Origin: Bacteroidota bacterium
GTDB lineage: Bacteria > Bacteroidota > Bacteroidia > Chitinophagales > LD1
Direction of reading: 5' to 3'
DNA: 47,333 bases
Assembly: GCA_026391075.1 (NCBI GenBank)
Contig: JAPLES010000034.1
Coordinates: 1 to 47,333 of the forward strand
Shown: positions 1 through 7,792 of the stretch, one piece after another
Numbering within the stretch: position 1 is the first letter of the stretch
How the letters are laid out: the number at the start of each line of letters is the position of its first letter
Notes under the pieces: generated by a model
Database searches by the model: none
The model's input: the letters and a program-made list of their open reading frames with translations, nothing else
What the model was told of the DNA's origin: nothing
Made by a program: the position numbers and the translations under genes

Positions 1-127
1 CGCTGTTTTCAATTTGACCCCAGCATAAAATCGAGCCTTACATTTTTGCGCAAAACTCCCTGGGCGCGCGAGCGGGTAGAGCATATGTATTTGAAGAGCT
101 TGAGAGAAAAATGATGATTGAAAGTAC

Positions 128-1387
128 TTACGTCTTCTGTTTTTTCTTGCGCGCGGCAGGAAACAGAACGTTGTTTAAAATTAAACGATAGCCCGGAGAG
201 TTGGGATGTAAATCGAGATTGGTGGGAGGGTCGCCTACCATGTGCTGGTAGTCTTCGGGATCGTGCCCACCGTACCAGGTCCAAAGCCCTTTGCCGTATT
301 CGCCATGTATGTAACGCGCCTCGCCTGCCGATTTGTTTTGCCCCATTACTAACACACTCGACTTGATAAACTGTTTTTTGAAAGCTGTGGTTTGTCCCAG
401 AAAACCTTTGATGGTGCGGGTGTGGTCCTGACAAAGCATGGTAGGTACAGGGTCCCATTTTGCGCTAAAGTCGAAGAGCGAGAAATAATCTAAATCTTTT
501 TGCACGGTTCTGCCTAGGGTAGCATCAATATCGCTGTATTCATATTCATAAGGATTGGTGCGTAGGTGCCAGTTTTCGAAAGCAAAGCATTTGGTGTAAT
601 CGAGTTTAGATTGTGCATCGGGGTCTTGCGCATCGTGGTCGAACATTACATCGCAAATATCTGTGCCTTCGGCAGCCAGGGCAATGTCGTATGAGTCGGT
701 AGCGCTGCACATGGCAAACATAAAGCCGCCACCAAAAACAAAATCGCGAATGTTATGAGCCACGGCTAATTTCATTTGCGAAACTTTGCCGAACCCTCTG
801 CGCTTGACGCAGGCTTCCTGATTAGCCACATCATCCTGATACCATTGTGCGTTGGCGTAGGAAGCATAGAACTTTCCGTATTGCCCCGTAAAATCTTCGT
901 GGTGCAGGTGCAGCCAATCGTAAAGAATCAATTTGCCATCGAGCACTTCATCGTCATAAATTACATCGTAGGGAATTTCGGCATACTTTAAAACGAGGGT
1001 TACGGCATCGTCCCAAGGTAATTTGCTTTTAGGCGAGTAGACCGCAATCTTGGGAGCTTTCTCCAACTTCATTACGTCCATGTTGGTTTCCGGGTTGGCA
1101 ATTTGCGTGAGTATGGCGTTGTATTGCCCCGAGGTAATTACTTCGTAGCTCACTCCGCGAATTTTGCATTCGTTTTCTAAAGCCGTTACGTTAGGCACAG
1201 CAAAACTTCCTCCGCGATAATTTAATAGCCAGTCGAGGGTAGCTCCTTGTTTCAAGGCATAGTAAGCAAGGCCGTATGCTTTTAAGTGATTGGTTTGCCC
1301 TTCGTCCATAGGTATAAGCAGTTGTGAAGCAAAGGAGGAGAAGGAAAGAGAACAGAAAAGAAGAAGAGCAATTAGTTTATGGCGCAT
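128..1387 (-). CDS. Secreted asparagine synthetase B-like protein (Bacteroidota family)
   Basis: The protein has 419 residues when started at the ATG at 1387, which opens directly on a signal peptide (MRHKLIALLLFCSL...FAS). An upstream in-frame start at 1504 would add a Lys/Phe-rich stretch before the signal peptide and is less likely. The mature part begins LLIPMDEGQTNHLKAYG, which I recognise as the start of a Bacteroidota family commonly labelled asparagine synthetase B. I see neither an N-terminal Cys nucleophile of class II glutaminases nor a PP-loop ATP site, so that label should not be read as a demonstrated activity. A Gly-rich motif FVFGGGFMFAMCSATDS near the middle, and HGEYGKGLWTWYGGHDPEDY near the C-terminus, resemble a class I glutaminase/ThuA-like fold with a Cys in a nucleophile-elbow position. 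Probably exported to periplasm; substrate unknown. Confidence 0.7.
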   Translation of the reverse strand: MRHKLIALLLFCSLSFSSFASQLLIPMDEGQTNHLKAYGLAYYALKQGATLDWLLNYRGGSFAVPNVTALENECKIRGVSYEVITSGQYNAILTQIANPETNMDVMKLEKAPKIAVYSPKSKLPWDDAVTLVLKYAEIPYDVIYDDEVLDGKLILYDWLHLHHEDFTGQYGKFYASYANAQWYQDDVANQEACVKRRGFGKVSQMKLAVAHNIRDFVFGGGFMFAMCSATDSYDIALAAEGTDICDVMFDHDAQDPDAQSKLDYTKCFAFENWHLRTNPYEYEYSDIDATLGRTVQKDLDYFSLFDFSAKWDPVPTMLCQDHTRTIKGFLGQTTAFKKQFIKSSVLVMGQNKSAGEARYIHGEYGKGLWTWYGGHDPEDYQHMVGDPPTNLDLHPNSPGYRLILNNVLFPAARKKKQKT

Positions 1388-2186
1388 GTTGTTTTTTGCA
1401 AGGGCGAAGTTGAAGTAAAAAAATGATTTTGCGGGAACGATTTCAACAACAATTGTGAAAGTGAATGTGATTGCGCAAGTAACAACCAATAACGGTATGC
1501 CCAAAAGCTAACCTTGAGACACAATTTAAAAATGACCTAGAAAAATGGAATGAATAAACCTTTGACCGATTGGTTATTTGCAAGTAGAGTTAATTCTGCT
1601 TAACGGTTTTGATAAAAAAAATACACCAAGGACAGATCTATAGAGAGGCAATATGCAAATTTAATTAGCGCATTTGTGTCATTATTTTTTTCTGATTTCC
1701 GCAAAAAAAATTTCAAAAATAAATACCGAATTAATTGCTCTGAAAAAATCGAGCGCGTAAAAAAGGGCGAGTTTGGCAAGGCAAATCGCGTAGAAATACG
1801 TAGTTTTTGCGTAGAAATACGCTTTTTATTTCGAGATCTAGGTTGGAGATTTGCAACAAATATTTTAATCATAAAAAAAACAACAACCATGTATCAACCT
1901 GCACCGCCTGTTAAAAAACCAAAACCAAAACCAACGATTGAAATTGAAGCAACCAATTTGAACGAGGTTATTATGATTGCATTGTTTTAATAAGGGTGTA
2001 TTTGCAAGTTGCTCCTTCTGAGTAACGGACCTGGTAAATTTGGATTTACAGATTTTAATTTGTTTGTTGGATGGACACATTTCACACACACTAAAAATTG
2101 AATTATGCTTAACCTTATTGTTATTGATGATATTCTTGGCCTTGTATTTATTCTTTAACCCCACTATTATTTCATAACCATTCCCC
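1388..2186. other. Gene-poor region (~800 bp)
   Basis: No convincing gene is present. The only open stretch of note is a 33-codon ORF at 1889-1990 (starts MYQPAPPVKKPKPKPT), Pro/Lys-rich, without a visible ribosome-binding site or membrane segment, and I do not call it. The stretch is AT-rich with several A/T runs and carries the duplicated CGTAGAAATACG element at 1789-1821. It could hold promoters for both flanking genes or degraded sequence. Confidence 0.5.
1789..1821. promoter_or_regulatory. Duplicated CGTAGAAATACG inverted-repeat motif
   Basis: The 12-mer CGTAGAAATACG occurs at 1789-1800 and identically at 1810-1821, exactly 21 bp apart, i.e. two helical turns. Each copy is a CGTA/TACG inverted repeat around GAAA; the second extends to GCGTA/TACGC. 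The spacing on one DNA face suggests a binding site for a regulator, but two GNRA-loop hairpins in RNA are also possible. No bound factor can be named. Confidence 0.5.
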
Positions 2187-2318
2187 ATGGACAAACCACT
2201 CGACTCACTCAGCAAAGTACTAGGACTTGTAACCGTTGGCCTATCCATTTGGATAACCATAAAAACAAACCAGGTAGAGGAAAAAGTAAAATCATTGGCG
2301 AAAACCAAAAGATTTTAG
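2187..2318 (+). pseudogene. N-terminal part of a membrane-anchored coiled-coil protein, frameshifted
   Basis: This 43-codon reading frame (MDKPLDSLSKVLGLVTVG...) encodes a short cytoplasmic leader, one transmembrane segment (residues ~11-25, VLGLVTVGLSIWITI) and the start of a charged helix, then stops at TAG 2316-2318. The helix continues without a break in the -1 frame (LEYEHDSLKFERDF from ~2315 on). One extra A in the AAAA run at 2307-2310 would give one continuous ORF of about 260 residues, 2187-2968. I therefore read it as the 5' part of the next gene, separated by a one-base deletion, a sequence error, or -1 frameshifting. Confidence 0.6.
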
Positions 2319-2968
2319 AATACGAACACGACTCGCTCAAATTTGAGCGCGACTTTAAAACGCAGATATATGCCGATGTAAAAGAGGCCATCAAATCGAA
2401 CAACGAGCAAATTCAGCGCGCCTCAAAAGAGTATGTAATAAACATGGTGAGCGATCAAAAATTTTTAGATGCTATGCTTAGTGTAATAGCGGTTTCATCT
2501 AAATCGCCCGAACTAAAAGAAGAAATAAAAACTAATCTGGTGAACCAGGCCATTAACCAAACCGAAGACAGCGCGCTAGTGCAACACCTGGCTTTAAAAA
2601 CAAAACATCTCAATCTTAAAAACCTGCAAGAAAGCACCAGCGTTTCGCCCGACTTAATTGACATTGAAGTTTTTTACTGTGAAGAAACACACGCTACCTC
2701 TAAACTAAAGGCTGAAAAAATTATTGACCTTTTGAAAGCTACCAATAAATATAACGTGCGGTCGCTTCGCATTTTATCTGAAATTAAAAATGCAAGCCCG
2801 GGCTATAACATTAAATCAAACGTTATTCGTTACAACGCGGCTGATACTTACAACGAAACCAAATACGCTTCCGATATTCAAAAAATAATTTCTGCCAATG
2901 GAATTGACATCACCACACTTACTGTGGAGTTTCCTACTCCTTGGTACTTGAGCATATTTATTTATTGA
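2249..2968 (+). CDS. Coiled-coil protein with conserved C-terminal domain (3' part of frameshifted gene)
   Basis: The open frame can be started only from TTG at 2249, inside the transmembrane-coding part of 2187-2318, so this start is probably not genuine; the natural product likely begins at 2187. Residues ~25-75 are a charged helical stalk (LEYEHDSLKFERDF, DVKEAIKSNNEQIQ). The last ~95 residues form a separate alpha/beta domain with the pattern IEVFYCEET...GYNIKSNVIRYN...PTPWYLSIFIY. I have seen similar VFYC...GY.I..N.IRY...P.YLS.FI patterns as solvent-exposed domains of unknown function, but cannot name the family. The M15 peptidase gene follows 66 bp downstream on the same strand, so the pair may be co-transcribed. 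Function unknown. Confidence 0.6.
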   Translation: MDNHKNKPGRGKSKIIGENQKILEYEHDSLKFERDFKTQIYADVKEAIKSNNEQIQRASKEYVINMVSDQKFLDAMLSVIAVSSKSPELKEEIKTNLVNQAINQTEDSALVQHLALKTKHLNLKNLQESTSVSPDLIDIEVFYCEETHATSKLKAEKIIDLLKATNKYNVRSLRILSEIKNASPGYNIKSNVIRYNAADTYNETKYASDIQKIISANGIDITTLTVEFPTPWYLSIFIY

Positions 2969-2974
2969 CCCAAC

Positions 2975-3030
2975 AACTCGTAACCAGCAACCCGCAACCC
3001 GTAATGCGTAACCCGTAACCCGTAACTCCT
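2975..3030 (+). repeat. Eight imperfect heptamer repeats (consensus AACCCGT) before a start codon
   Basis: Eight contiguous units of exactly 7 nt run from 2975 to 3030: AACTCGT, AACCAGC, AACCCGC, AACCCGT, AATGCGT, AACCCGT, AACCCGT, AACTCCT. A ninth partial unit (AACC) directly abuts the ATG of the M15 peptidase at 3035. The array fills most of the intergenic space and occupies the ribosome-binding region. Confidence 0.9.
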
Positions 3031-3034
3031 AACC

Positions 3035-3781
3035 ATGAAAACTCCTCTTGTTCCTATCAGCATCATCAGCATTTACAAAAATAAATTAGGTGACCGTTTG
3101 CCATTGCCCGCGCGCATGGCGCAATGCACACCCGATACCGAAACAGCTATTTTTAAAATTGCTGTTGACCTTGCAAAAAAAGGAGGTAAGCTTGTACTCA
3201 GCGATTTGTTTCGCAGTTACGATATGCAGGCACAGTCGCACAGCGATTTTGTGAGCAAAAAGAAAAAAGCGTTTAGTCCGCCACCGGGAGGTAGCTTTCA
3301 TGAAGCCGGTCGCGGATTCGATTTAGATTTAAGCTCTATAAAAATTCCATTGACCGATTTTTGGAAACTTGCCGCAAAGTATAATGTAGTGCCAATCATT
3401 AGTGAACCTAAGCCCGGCAAAAGCGAAGCCTGGCATTTTGATTGTCGTGGCAGCCACCAACTTGTTTACGATTACTACGTTTCAAAAACCGGTAACAACT
3501 TTCCGGCATACAAAGCTGCTGCTGCCAGTGCCATACTTTCGGTGGGCATTCAAGTAGATGATTTTGGCAGTAATCAAAAACAAGCGGCACTGCAATCGTG
3601 CCTCATTCGCTTGGGTAAAAAAATTGGAAACATAGATGGCAGCATTGGTCGCAACACGCACAACGCACTCGATGAATTGGGAATTCCTTTCGACCTCAAT
3701 AACATTGAAGGCATGTTGATACAAGCAGAAAACTTAGTGCAACAAAAATTCCCCGCTGAGTTTGTGATAGCAGGAGTGTAG
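3035..3781 (+). CDS. M15-family zinc peptidase (D-Ala-D-Ala carboxypeptidase/endolysin-like) with C-terminal PG-binding-like domain
   Basis: 248 residues. The first ~150 residues carry the M15 zinc-peptidase signature: SFHEAGRGFD supplies His89 and Asp96 (SxHxxGxAxD) and EAWHF supplies catalytic Glu131 and zinc ligand His134. Family members cut the D-Ala-D-Ala or L-Ala-D-Glu bonds of peptidoglycan. The C-terminal ~75 residues include LGKKIGNIDGSIGRNTHNAL, which fits a peptidoglycan-binding type 1 repeat (GxxDGxxGxxTxxAL). I see no clear N-terminal signal peptide, unusual for a resident cell-wall enzyme and reminiscent of phage or released endolysins, though no phage genes are near. The start ATG follows an array of heptamer repeats. 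It converges on the OmpA gene with 6 bp between stops. Confidence 0.82.
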   Translation: MKTPLVPISIISIYKNKLGDRLPLPARMAQCTPDTETAIFKIAVDLAKKGGKLVLSDLFRSYDMQAQSHSDFVSKKKKAFSPPPGGSFHEAGRGFDLDLSSIKIPLTDFWKLAAKYNVVPIISEPKPGKSEAWHFDCRGSHQLVYDYYVSKTGNNFPAYKAAAASAILSVGIQVDDFGSNQKQAALQSCLIRLGKKIGNIDGSIGRNTHNALDELGIPFDLNNIEGMLIQAENLVQQKFPAEFVIAGV

Positions 3782-3787
3782 TTGTTC

Positions 3788-4489
3788 CTATTCCGAAATA
3801 ATATTCACTTCTGTTCTTCGGTTCTTTTGTTTGCCCGCAGTAGTGTTGTTATCGGCAACAGGTTTAGTATCACCATAACCTTTTGCTAGTACGCGTTCAG
3901 CAGCAATTCCTTTCTTCTTTAAATATTCTTTCACTGCATTCGCACGTTCTTCCGATAGTTTTTGATTGGCATCTGCAGCACCTACATTATCGGTATGTCC
4001 GCCAATTTCAATCACTAAAGTTTTTTTGATGTTCATGTATTCTGCCAATTCAGTCAACTCCTTATTTGATTCGGCACGCAGGGTTGATTTACCACTGTCG
4101 AAAAAAACATTGTCGAGTGTAAACGTGCGCGGAGGAGTAGCGGTAATAGTATATTCAAAGGTGTAAGGTCCGGGTGCTTCGGGCATATCGAGCACAAGGT
4201 CGCTCTGCGTTTTTGAAAATATTTTATACTTCACTTTATATTGCTGCGCAGGCGGAATAAGCATAGAAAACTTGCCTTGTGCATCGGTGGTTCCGCTAAA
4301 TTCTTTCCCATCTTTAATAGAGACAAAACTCACTAATTGATTTGCCTGCGGTTTTTGTTTGTTGTCTACCACTTCCACTTTCAACAGGGCATGTGTCATA
4401 TCGGCTTTTAATTCTTGCCCATTGCAGACTATAGATGTTAGACAAAAGAGACTAGACAATACAAGGCCGAAGAATAGTTTTTTGCTCAT
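3788..4489 (-). CDS. OmpA-family outer-membrane/peptidoglycan-anchoring protein
   Basis: 233 residues with an N-terminal signal peptide (MSKKLFFGLVLSSLFCLTS..). Residues ~30-110 resemble a carboxypeptidase-regulatory/Ig-like beta domain (LLKVEVVDNKQKPQANQLVS ... TTDAQGKFSMLIP). The C-terminal ~115 residues are an OmpA peptidoglycan-binding domain: FTLDNVFFDSGKSTL, then IGGHTDNVGAADANQKLSEE with the DAP-binding Asp/Arg positions (HTD, ERANAV), and NRRTEV at the end. It should anchor an outer-membrane-associated assembly to peptidoglycan. No beta-barrel is visible, so it is periplasmic or lipid-free. Downstream partner of ruvB on the same strand but separated by a strong palindrome, so probably its own unit. 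Confidence 0.85.
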   Translation of the reverse strand: MSKKLFFGLVLSSLFCLTSIVCNGQELKADMTHALLKVEVVDNKQKPQANQLVSFVSIKDGKEFSGTTDAQGKFSMLIPPAQQYKVKYKIFSKTQSDLVLDMPEAPGPYTFEYTITATPPRTFTLDNVFFDSGKSTLRAESNKELTELAEYMNIKKTLVIEIGGHTDNVGAADANQKLSEERANAVKEYLKKKGIAAERVLAKGYGDTKPVADNNTTAGKQKNRRTEVNIISE

Positions 4490-4541
4490 GGTTAATGTTT
4501 TGATTGATTACTAAACGTAAGTGAGTGGTGAAATATTTTGC

Positions 4542-4574
4542 AGACCCTATAGGTTTTAGAAACCTATAGGGTCT
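4542..4574. terminator. Perfect 15-bp inverted repeat, terminator or dispersed palindrome
   Basis: AGACCCTATAGGTTT at 4542-4556 is exactly complementary to AAACCTATAGGGTCT at 4560-4574, with a 3-nt loop. It lies 8 bp after the ruvB stop. Neither side has a strong T run. The core CCTATAGG is itself palindromic. A close relative is found at 33162-33194, so this may be a repeat family that also terminates transcription. Confidence 0.65.
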
Positions 4575-4581
4575 ATGCGAT

Positions 4582-5601
4582 TTAAAATAAACCACCTGAA
4601 ATAGTTGGCGGAGTTTTTCCTAAATGTTTGTAAGCAAGTTCTGTTACTTCTCTTCCGCGAGGGGTGCGTTTAATAAATCCTTCTTTAATTAAAAAGGGTT
4701 CATACACTTCTTCAATAGTTCCGGCTTCTTCACCAACAGCAGTAGCTATCGTAGTTAAACCCACTGGTCCACCTTTAAATTTATCAATGATGGCAGATAG
4801 AATACGATTATCCATTTCATCTAAACCATACAAATCTACATTGAGCGCTTCGAGCGCGTATTTGGTAATCTTGAGCGTAATTGTTCCGTCACCTTTTACT
4901 TGAGCAAAATCGCGCACTCTGCGCAAAAGTAAATTGGCAATACGCGGAGTTCCTCTGCTTCTTCTTGCAATTTCAAAAGCGGCATCTTCATTTATTTCTG
5001 CTTTCAAAATTTTAGACGAGCGTTTAATAATATTCTTCAACACCTCGGCATCATAATATTCCATGCGAAGTGTAATGCCAAATCGCGAACGTAAAGGAGC
5101 AGTCAACAAACCAGAACGCGTAGTTGCGCCCACTAGTGTAAACGGGTTCAATGCAATTTGCACACTGCGTGCATTAGGGCCCGTGTCAATCATAATATCA
5201 ATCTTGTAATCTTCCATGGCGCTATACAAATACTCTTCTACTACAGGCGAGAGCCGATGAATTTCGTCAATGAATAATACATCATTCACTTCAAGATTGG
5301 TAAGTAAGCCAGCTAAGTCACCCGGCTTTTCCAACACTGGACCAGAAGTGATTTTAATATTCACTTTCATTTCATTGGCCACGATATAACTCAATGTAGT
5401 TTTGCCAAGCCCCGGTGGACCGTGAAGTAAGACATGGTCTAGTGCTTCGTTACGCTGCTTTGCTGCTTCAATAAACACGAACAGATTGTCAACAATTTTC
5501 GGTTGCCCCATAAAATCATCAATAGCTTTAGGGCGCAAAGCGCGCTCTACTTCCTGCTCTTCTTTATTTAATTCTTTATCGGGATCTAAATTCGGATTCA
5601 T
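4582..5601 (-). CDS. ruvB: Holliday junction branch migration ATPase RuvB
   Basis: 339 residues from the ATG at 5601 ([11 protein letters not shown]), the usual start region of the family; an upstream in-frame ATG at 5643 adds a non-conserved 14-residue stretch. AAA+ features are all visible: [11 protein letters not shown] entry motif, Walker [10 protein letters not shown], Walker [10 protein letters not shown], sensor 1 [10 protein letters not shown], arginine finger APLRSRFG, and the winged-helix end VEEYLY... [16 protein letters not shown]. RuvB hexamers drive RuvA-bound Holliday junctions through DNA in the cytoplasm during recombinational repair. ruvA and ruvC are not in the window. Divergent from the PhoD-like genes, with 48 bp between the two starts. 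Confidence 0.98.
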   Translation of the reverse strand: MNPNLDPDKELNKEEQEVERALRPKAIDDFMGQPKIVDNLFVFIEAAKQRNEALDHVLLHGPPGLGKTTLSYIVANEMKVNIKITSGPVLEKPGDLAGLLTNLEVNDVLFIDEIHRLSPVVEEYLYSAMEDYKIDIMIDTGPNARSVQIALNPFTLVGATTRSGLLTAPLRSRFGITLRMEYYDAEVLKNIIKRSSKILKAEINEDAAFEIARRSRGTPRIANLLLRRVRDFAQVKGDGTITLKITKYALEALNVDLYGLDEMDNRILSAIIDKFKGGPVGLTTIATAVGEEAGTIEEVYEPFLIKEGFIKRTPRGREVTELAYKHLGKTPPTISGGLF

Positions 5602-5649
5602 GTTCGCAATTATAACATGAAAGTAATCAATTGCTATTTTCAATTCTGA

Positions 5650-6708
5650 ATGAAACCGAAACTTGTAATTCTATTGTCTATCGCCTATTGTCTATTGTCA
5701 TTGCCTTCTTGCAAGACAGACTCCCTCCTTGTATGCCCCCGACCACAACATGCCGAGCCACAAGGAAACATTTCGAAAATCGCTTTTGGTTCTTGCTCAT
5801 CGCAAAATAAAGAGCAGCCAATTTTGAATGCCATTGCAGCAAAGCAAAATGATTTGTTCGTTTATCTGGGCGATAATATTTATGGCGATACCGAAGACAT
5901 GAATGTGTTGCTTGGCAAATATGGAAAGCTCAGTTGCAAAACCGAGTTTCAAAATCTTTTGAACTCTTGTAAAGTAATTGCCACCTGGGATGACCACGAT
6001 TACGGAGTGAACGATGGTGGTGTAGAATATTCTAAGAAAGAAGAATCAAAGAATATTTTTCTTGACTTCTGGAACGAACCCAAAATTTCTGAACGCAGAA
6101 ATCACTCAGGTATTTACACTTCCTATTACTACGGAGATTCAGCGCATAGCGTGCAAATAATTATTCTTGACTTAAGAACTTTCAGAACGCATTTAATTAC
6201 CGATGCGAACGATAATTATATTCCAAATGCAGATTCATCAGCAACCATGCTTGGTGAAGCACAATGGATTTGGTTACAAAATGAATTACAACAACCGGCA
6301 CAAATCAGAATAATTGGCAGTAGCACACAGTTTGGCCGCTCAGTCGATGGTTACGAAGCCTGGGCAAATTTTCCATTAGAGCAACAAAAAATGTTTCAGA
6401 CTATTCGTAACACACAAGCAAGTGGTGTTGTTTTTATTTCGGGCGATGTTCATTTGGCTGAATTATCGAAACGAGTTGAGCCTAATCTTTATCCTATTTA
6501 TGATTTGACTTCGAGCGGCATTACGCAATTGGAAGAAGTAGATATTCCAAATTCTTTTCGGGTTGGAAATGTGAATTTAGATTACAACGTTGGCACCATA
6601 GAAATTGATTGGTCGCAAACTGACCCGGAAATATTTTTCAAAATTTATGGACTTACAGGCAATGAAACTTACAACCTCTCCATTCATTTAAGCGAAATTC
6701 ATTTTTGA
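5650..6708 (+). CDS. PhoD-like metallophosphoesterase, lipoprotein (copy 1)
   Basis: 352 residues. The N-terminus is a signal sequence with a lipobox-like LPSC at residues ~18-21, suggesting a lipoprotein. The PhoD/alkaline phosphatase D metallophosphatase motifs follow: [53 protein letters not shown]. These supply the di-metal Asp/Asn/His ligands. Family enzymes are extracytoplasmic phosphodiesterases or phosphatases; PhoD enzymes in this size class often act on phosphate esters, but the substrate here cannot be read. The signal-peptide core is encoded by four heptamer repeats (5670-5697). It forms a tandem pair with the next gene, overlapping it in TGATG. Confidence 0.88.
   Translation: MKPKLVILLSIAYCLLSLPSCKTDSLLVCPRPQHAEPQGNISKIAFGSCSSQNKEQPILNAIAAKQNDLFVYLGDNIYGDTEDMNVLLGKYGKLSCKTEFQNLLNSCKVIATWDDHDYGVNDGGVEYSKKEESKNIFLDFWNEPKISERRNHSGIYTSYYYGDSAHSVQIIILDLRTFRTHLITDANDNYIPNADSSATMLGEAQWIWLQNELQQPAQIRIIGSSTQFGRSVDGYEAWANFPLEQQKMFQTIRNTQASGVVFISGDVHLAELSKRVEPNLYPIYDLTSSGITQLEEVDIPNSFRVGNVNLDYNVGTIEIDWSQTDPEIFFKIYGLTGNETYNLSIHLSEIHF
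5670..5697 (+). repeat. Four heptamer repeats (TCTATTG) encoding a signal-peptide core
   Basis: Units TCTATTG, TCTATCG, CCTATTG, TCTATTG, each exactly 7 nt, lie within codons ~7-16 of the PhoD-like gene and encode the hydrophobic stretch [10 protein letters not shown]. The same heptamer recurs in the paralogous gene at 6728-6755, and in the opposite orientation at 47217-47286. Confidence 0.85.
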
Positions 6709-7766
6709 TGAAACGCAATTCTTTATTTCTACTGTCTATTGTCTATTGTTTACTGTCTTTACAATTTTGTACCACTGACCCATTGCGCATGTGCGACCGC
6801 GTTTTTCTGAAACAACCTATTCCAAAATTAACGCGTATCGCCTTTGGCTCCTGTGCCGACCAGGACCTTGACCAATCTATTTTAAACGAAGTGGTAAAAA
6901 AACAACCGCAGTTGTTCGTGTATCTAGGCGATAATATTTATGGCGATTCGTATAACATTCATGAACTTGAAGCGCGCTACGGAAAGCTTTCTTGCAAAAA
7001 AGAATTTCAAAATCTTATCACGCATACCAATGTGATTGCCACCTGGGATGATCACGATTACGGCCATAATGATTCAGGTGACGATTACGCACCAAAAGAA
7101 GAATCGAAACAAGTGTTTCTGAAATTTTTTGGGGAAGAAAATAATGATGCGCGTCAAAGTCATAAAGGAGTTTATACTTCTTATACCTATGGCGATTCAT
7201 CGAATCTTGTGCAAATAATTCTGCTCGACCTTCGAACTTTCAGAACGCCATTGATTGGTTCGTTTGAAAATGGCTATTCACCTAATTATGATTCAGCAGC
7301 GAGCATGATGGGCGCGGAACAATGGAATTGGTTGCGCAACGAACTGCTCAAACCGGCTAAACTTCGAATCATAGCCAGCAGCAGTCGTTTTGATACCGAA
7401 GCAGATGGTGGCGAGAGTTGGGGAAATTTTCCCGAAGAGCAAGCGCGCATGTTTCAACTCATTCGTACTACGCAAGCCAATGGCGTTTTGTTTTTGACAG
7501 GCGATATTCATTTTGGTGAATTGTGTAAGCGAAAGGAAAACAATTTGTATCCTATTTACGATTGCACAGCAAGCCCGCTTGCACGCCATGCAAACGAGCC
7601 CTGGTTTAATCAATATCAAATTGCCACTTCACCTGTTGGTTATAATTTCGGAACGCTCGACATAGACTGGGAACAAACTGACCCGCAACTCAGTTTCCAT
7701 ATTTTTAATTTGGATGGGAATGAAACCATGAATCACTCATTTCATTTAAGTGAAATTCATTTTTAA
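6708..7766 (+). CDS. PhoD-like metallophosphoesterase, exported (copy 2)
   Basis: 352 residues from the ATG at 6708, which shares one base with the stop of copy 1 (TGATG), indicating translational coupling. It is a clear tandem duplicate: [57 protein letters not shown], and an almost identical C-terminus HLSEIHF in both copies. All expected metal ligands are kept, so both should be active. The signal peptide ends LQFC, a poor lipobox, so it may be soluble periplasmic or anchored by a non-canonical box. The pair likely forms an operon with the thioredoxin-like gene 26 bp downstream. Confidence 0.87.
   Translation: MKRNSLFLLSIVYCLLSLQFCTTDPLRMCDRVFLKQPIPKLTRIAFGSCADQDLDQSILNEVVKKQPQLFVYLGDNIYGDSYNIHELEARYGKLSCKKEFQNLITHTNVIATWDDHDYGHNDSGDDYAPKEESKQVFLKFFGEENNDARQSHKGVYTSYTYGDSSNLVQIILLDLRTFRTPLIGSFENGYSPNYDSAASMMGAEQWNWLRNELLKPAKLRIIASSSRFDTEADGGESWGNFPEEQARMFQLIRTTQANGVLFLTGDIHFGELCKRKENNLYPIYDCTASPLARHANEPWFNQYQIATSPVGYNFGTLDIDWEQTDPQLSFHIFNLDGNETMNHSFHLSEIHF
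6728..6755 (+). repeat. Four heptamer repeats encoding the second PhoD signal-peptide core
   Basis: Units TCTACTG, TCTATTG, TCTATTG, TTTACTG, exactly 7 nt each, encode LLSIVYCLLS of the leader. Copy number equals that of the paralog, which fits their origin by duplication. Confidence 0.85.
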
Positions 7767-7792
7767 AATTGCGCTTCCTTATTAAACGCACC

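Noticed and set aside
9-458. Minus-strand 149-codon ORF at the window edge
   Set aside because: Overlaps the asparagine-synthetase-B-like gene in another frame and has no recognisable protein character.
128-1387. True asparagine synthetase
   Set aside because: No glutaminase N-terminal Cys and no ATP-pyrophosphatase loop; exported. The family name is likely inherited annotation.
1889-1990. 33-codon Pro/Lys-rich ORF (MYQPAPPVKKPKPK...)
   Set aside because: Short, low complexity, no ribosome-binding site and no conserved motif; kept only as a remark in the gene-poor region.
2301-2318. Programmed -1 frameshifting in 2187-2968
   Set aside because: No X XXY YYZ heptamer in the correct phase and no clear downstream stimulator; a lost A in a homopolymer is simpler.
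3035-3781. Prophage remnant around the M15 peptidase
   Set aside because: No integrase, holin, terminase or structural phage genes nearby.
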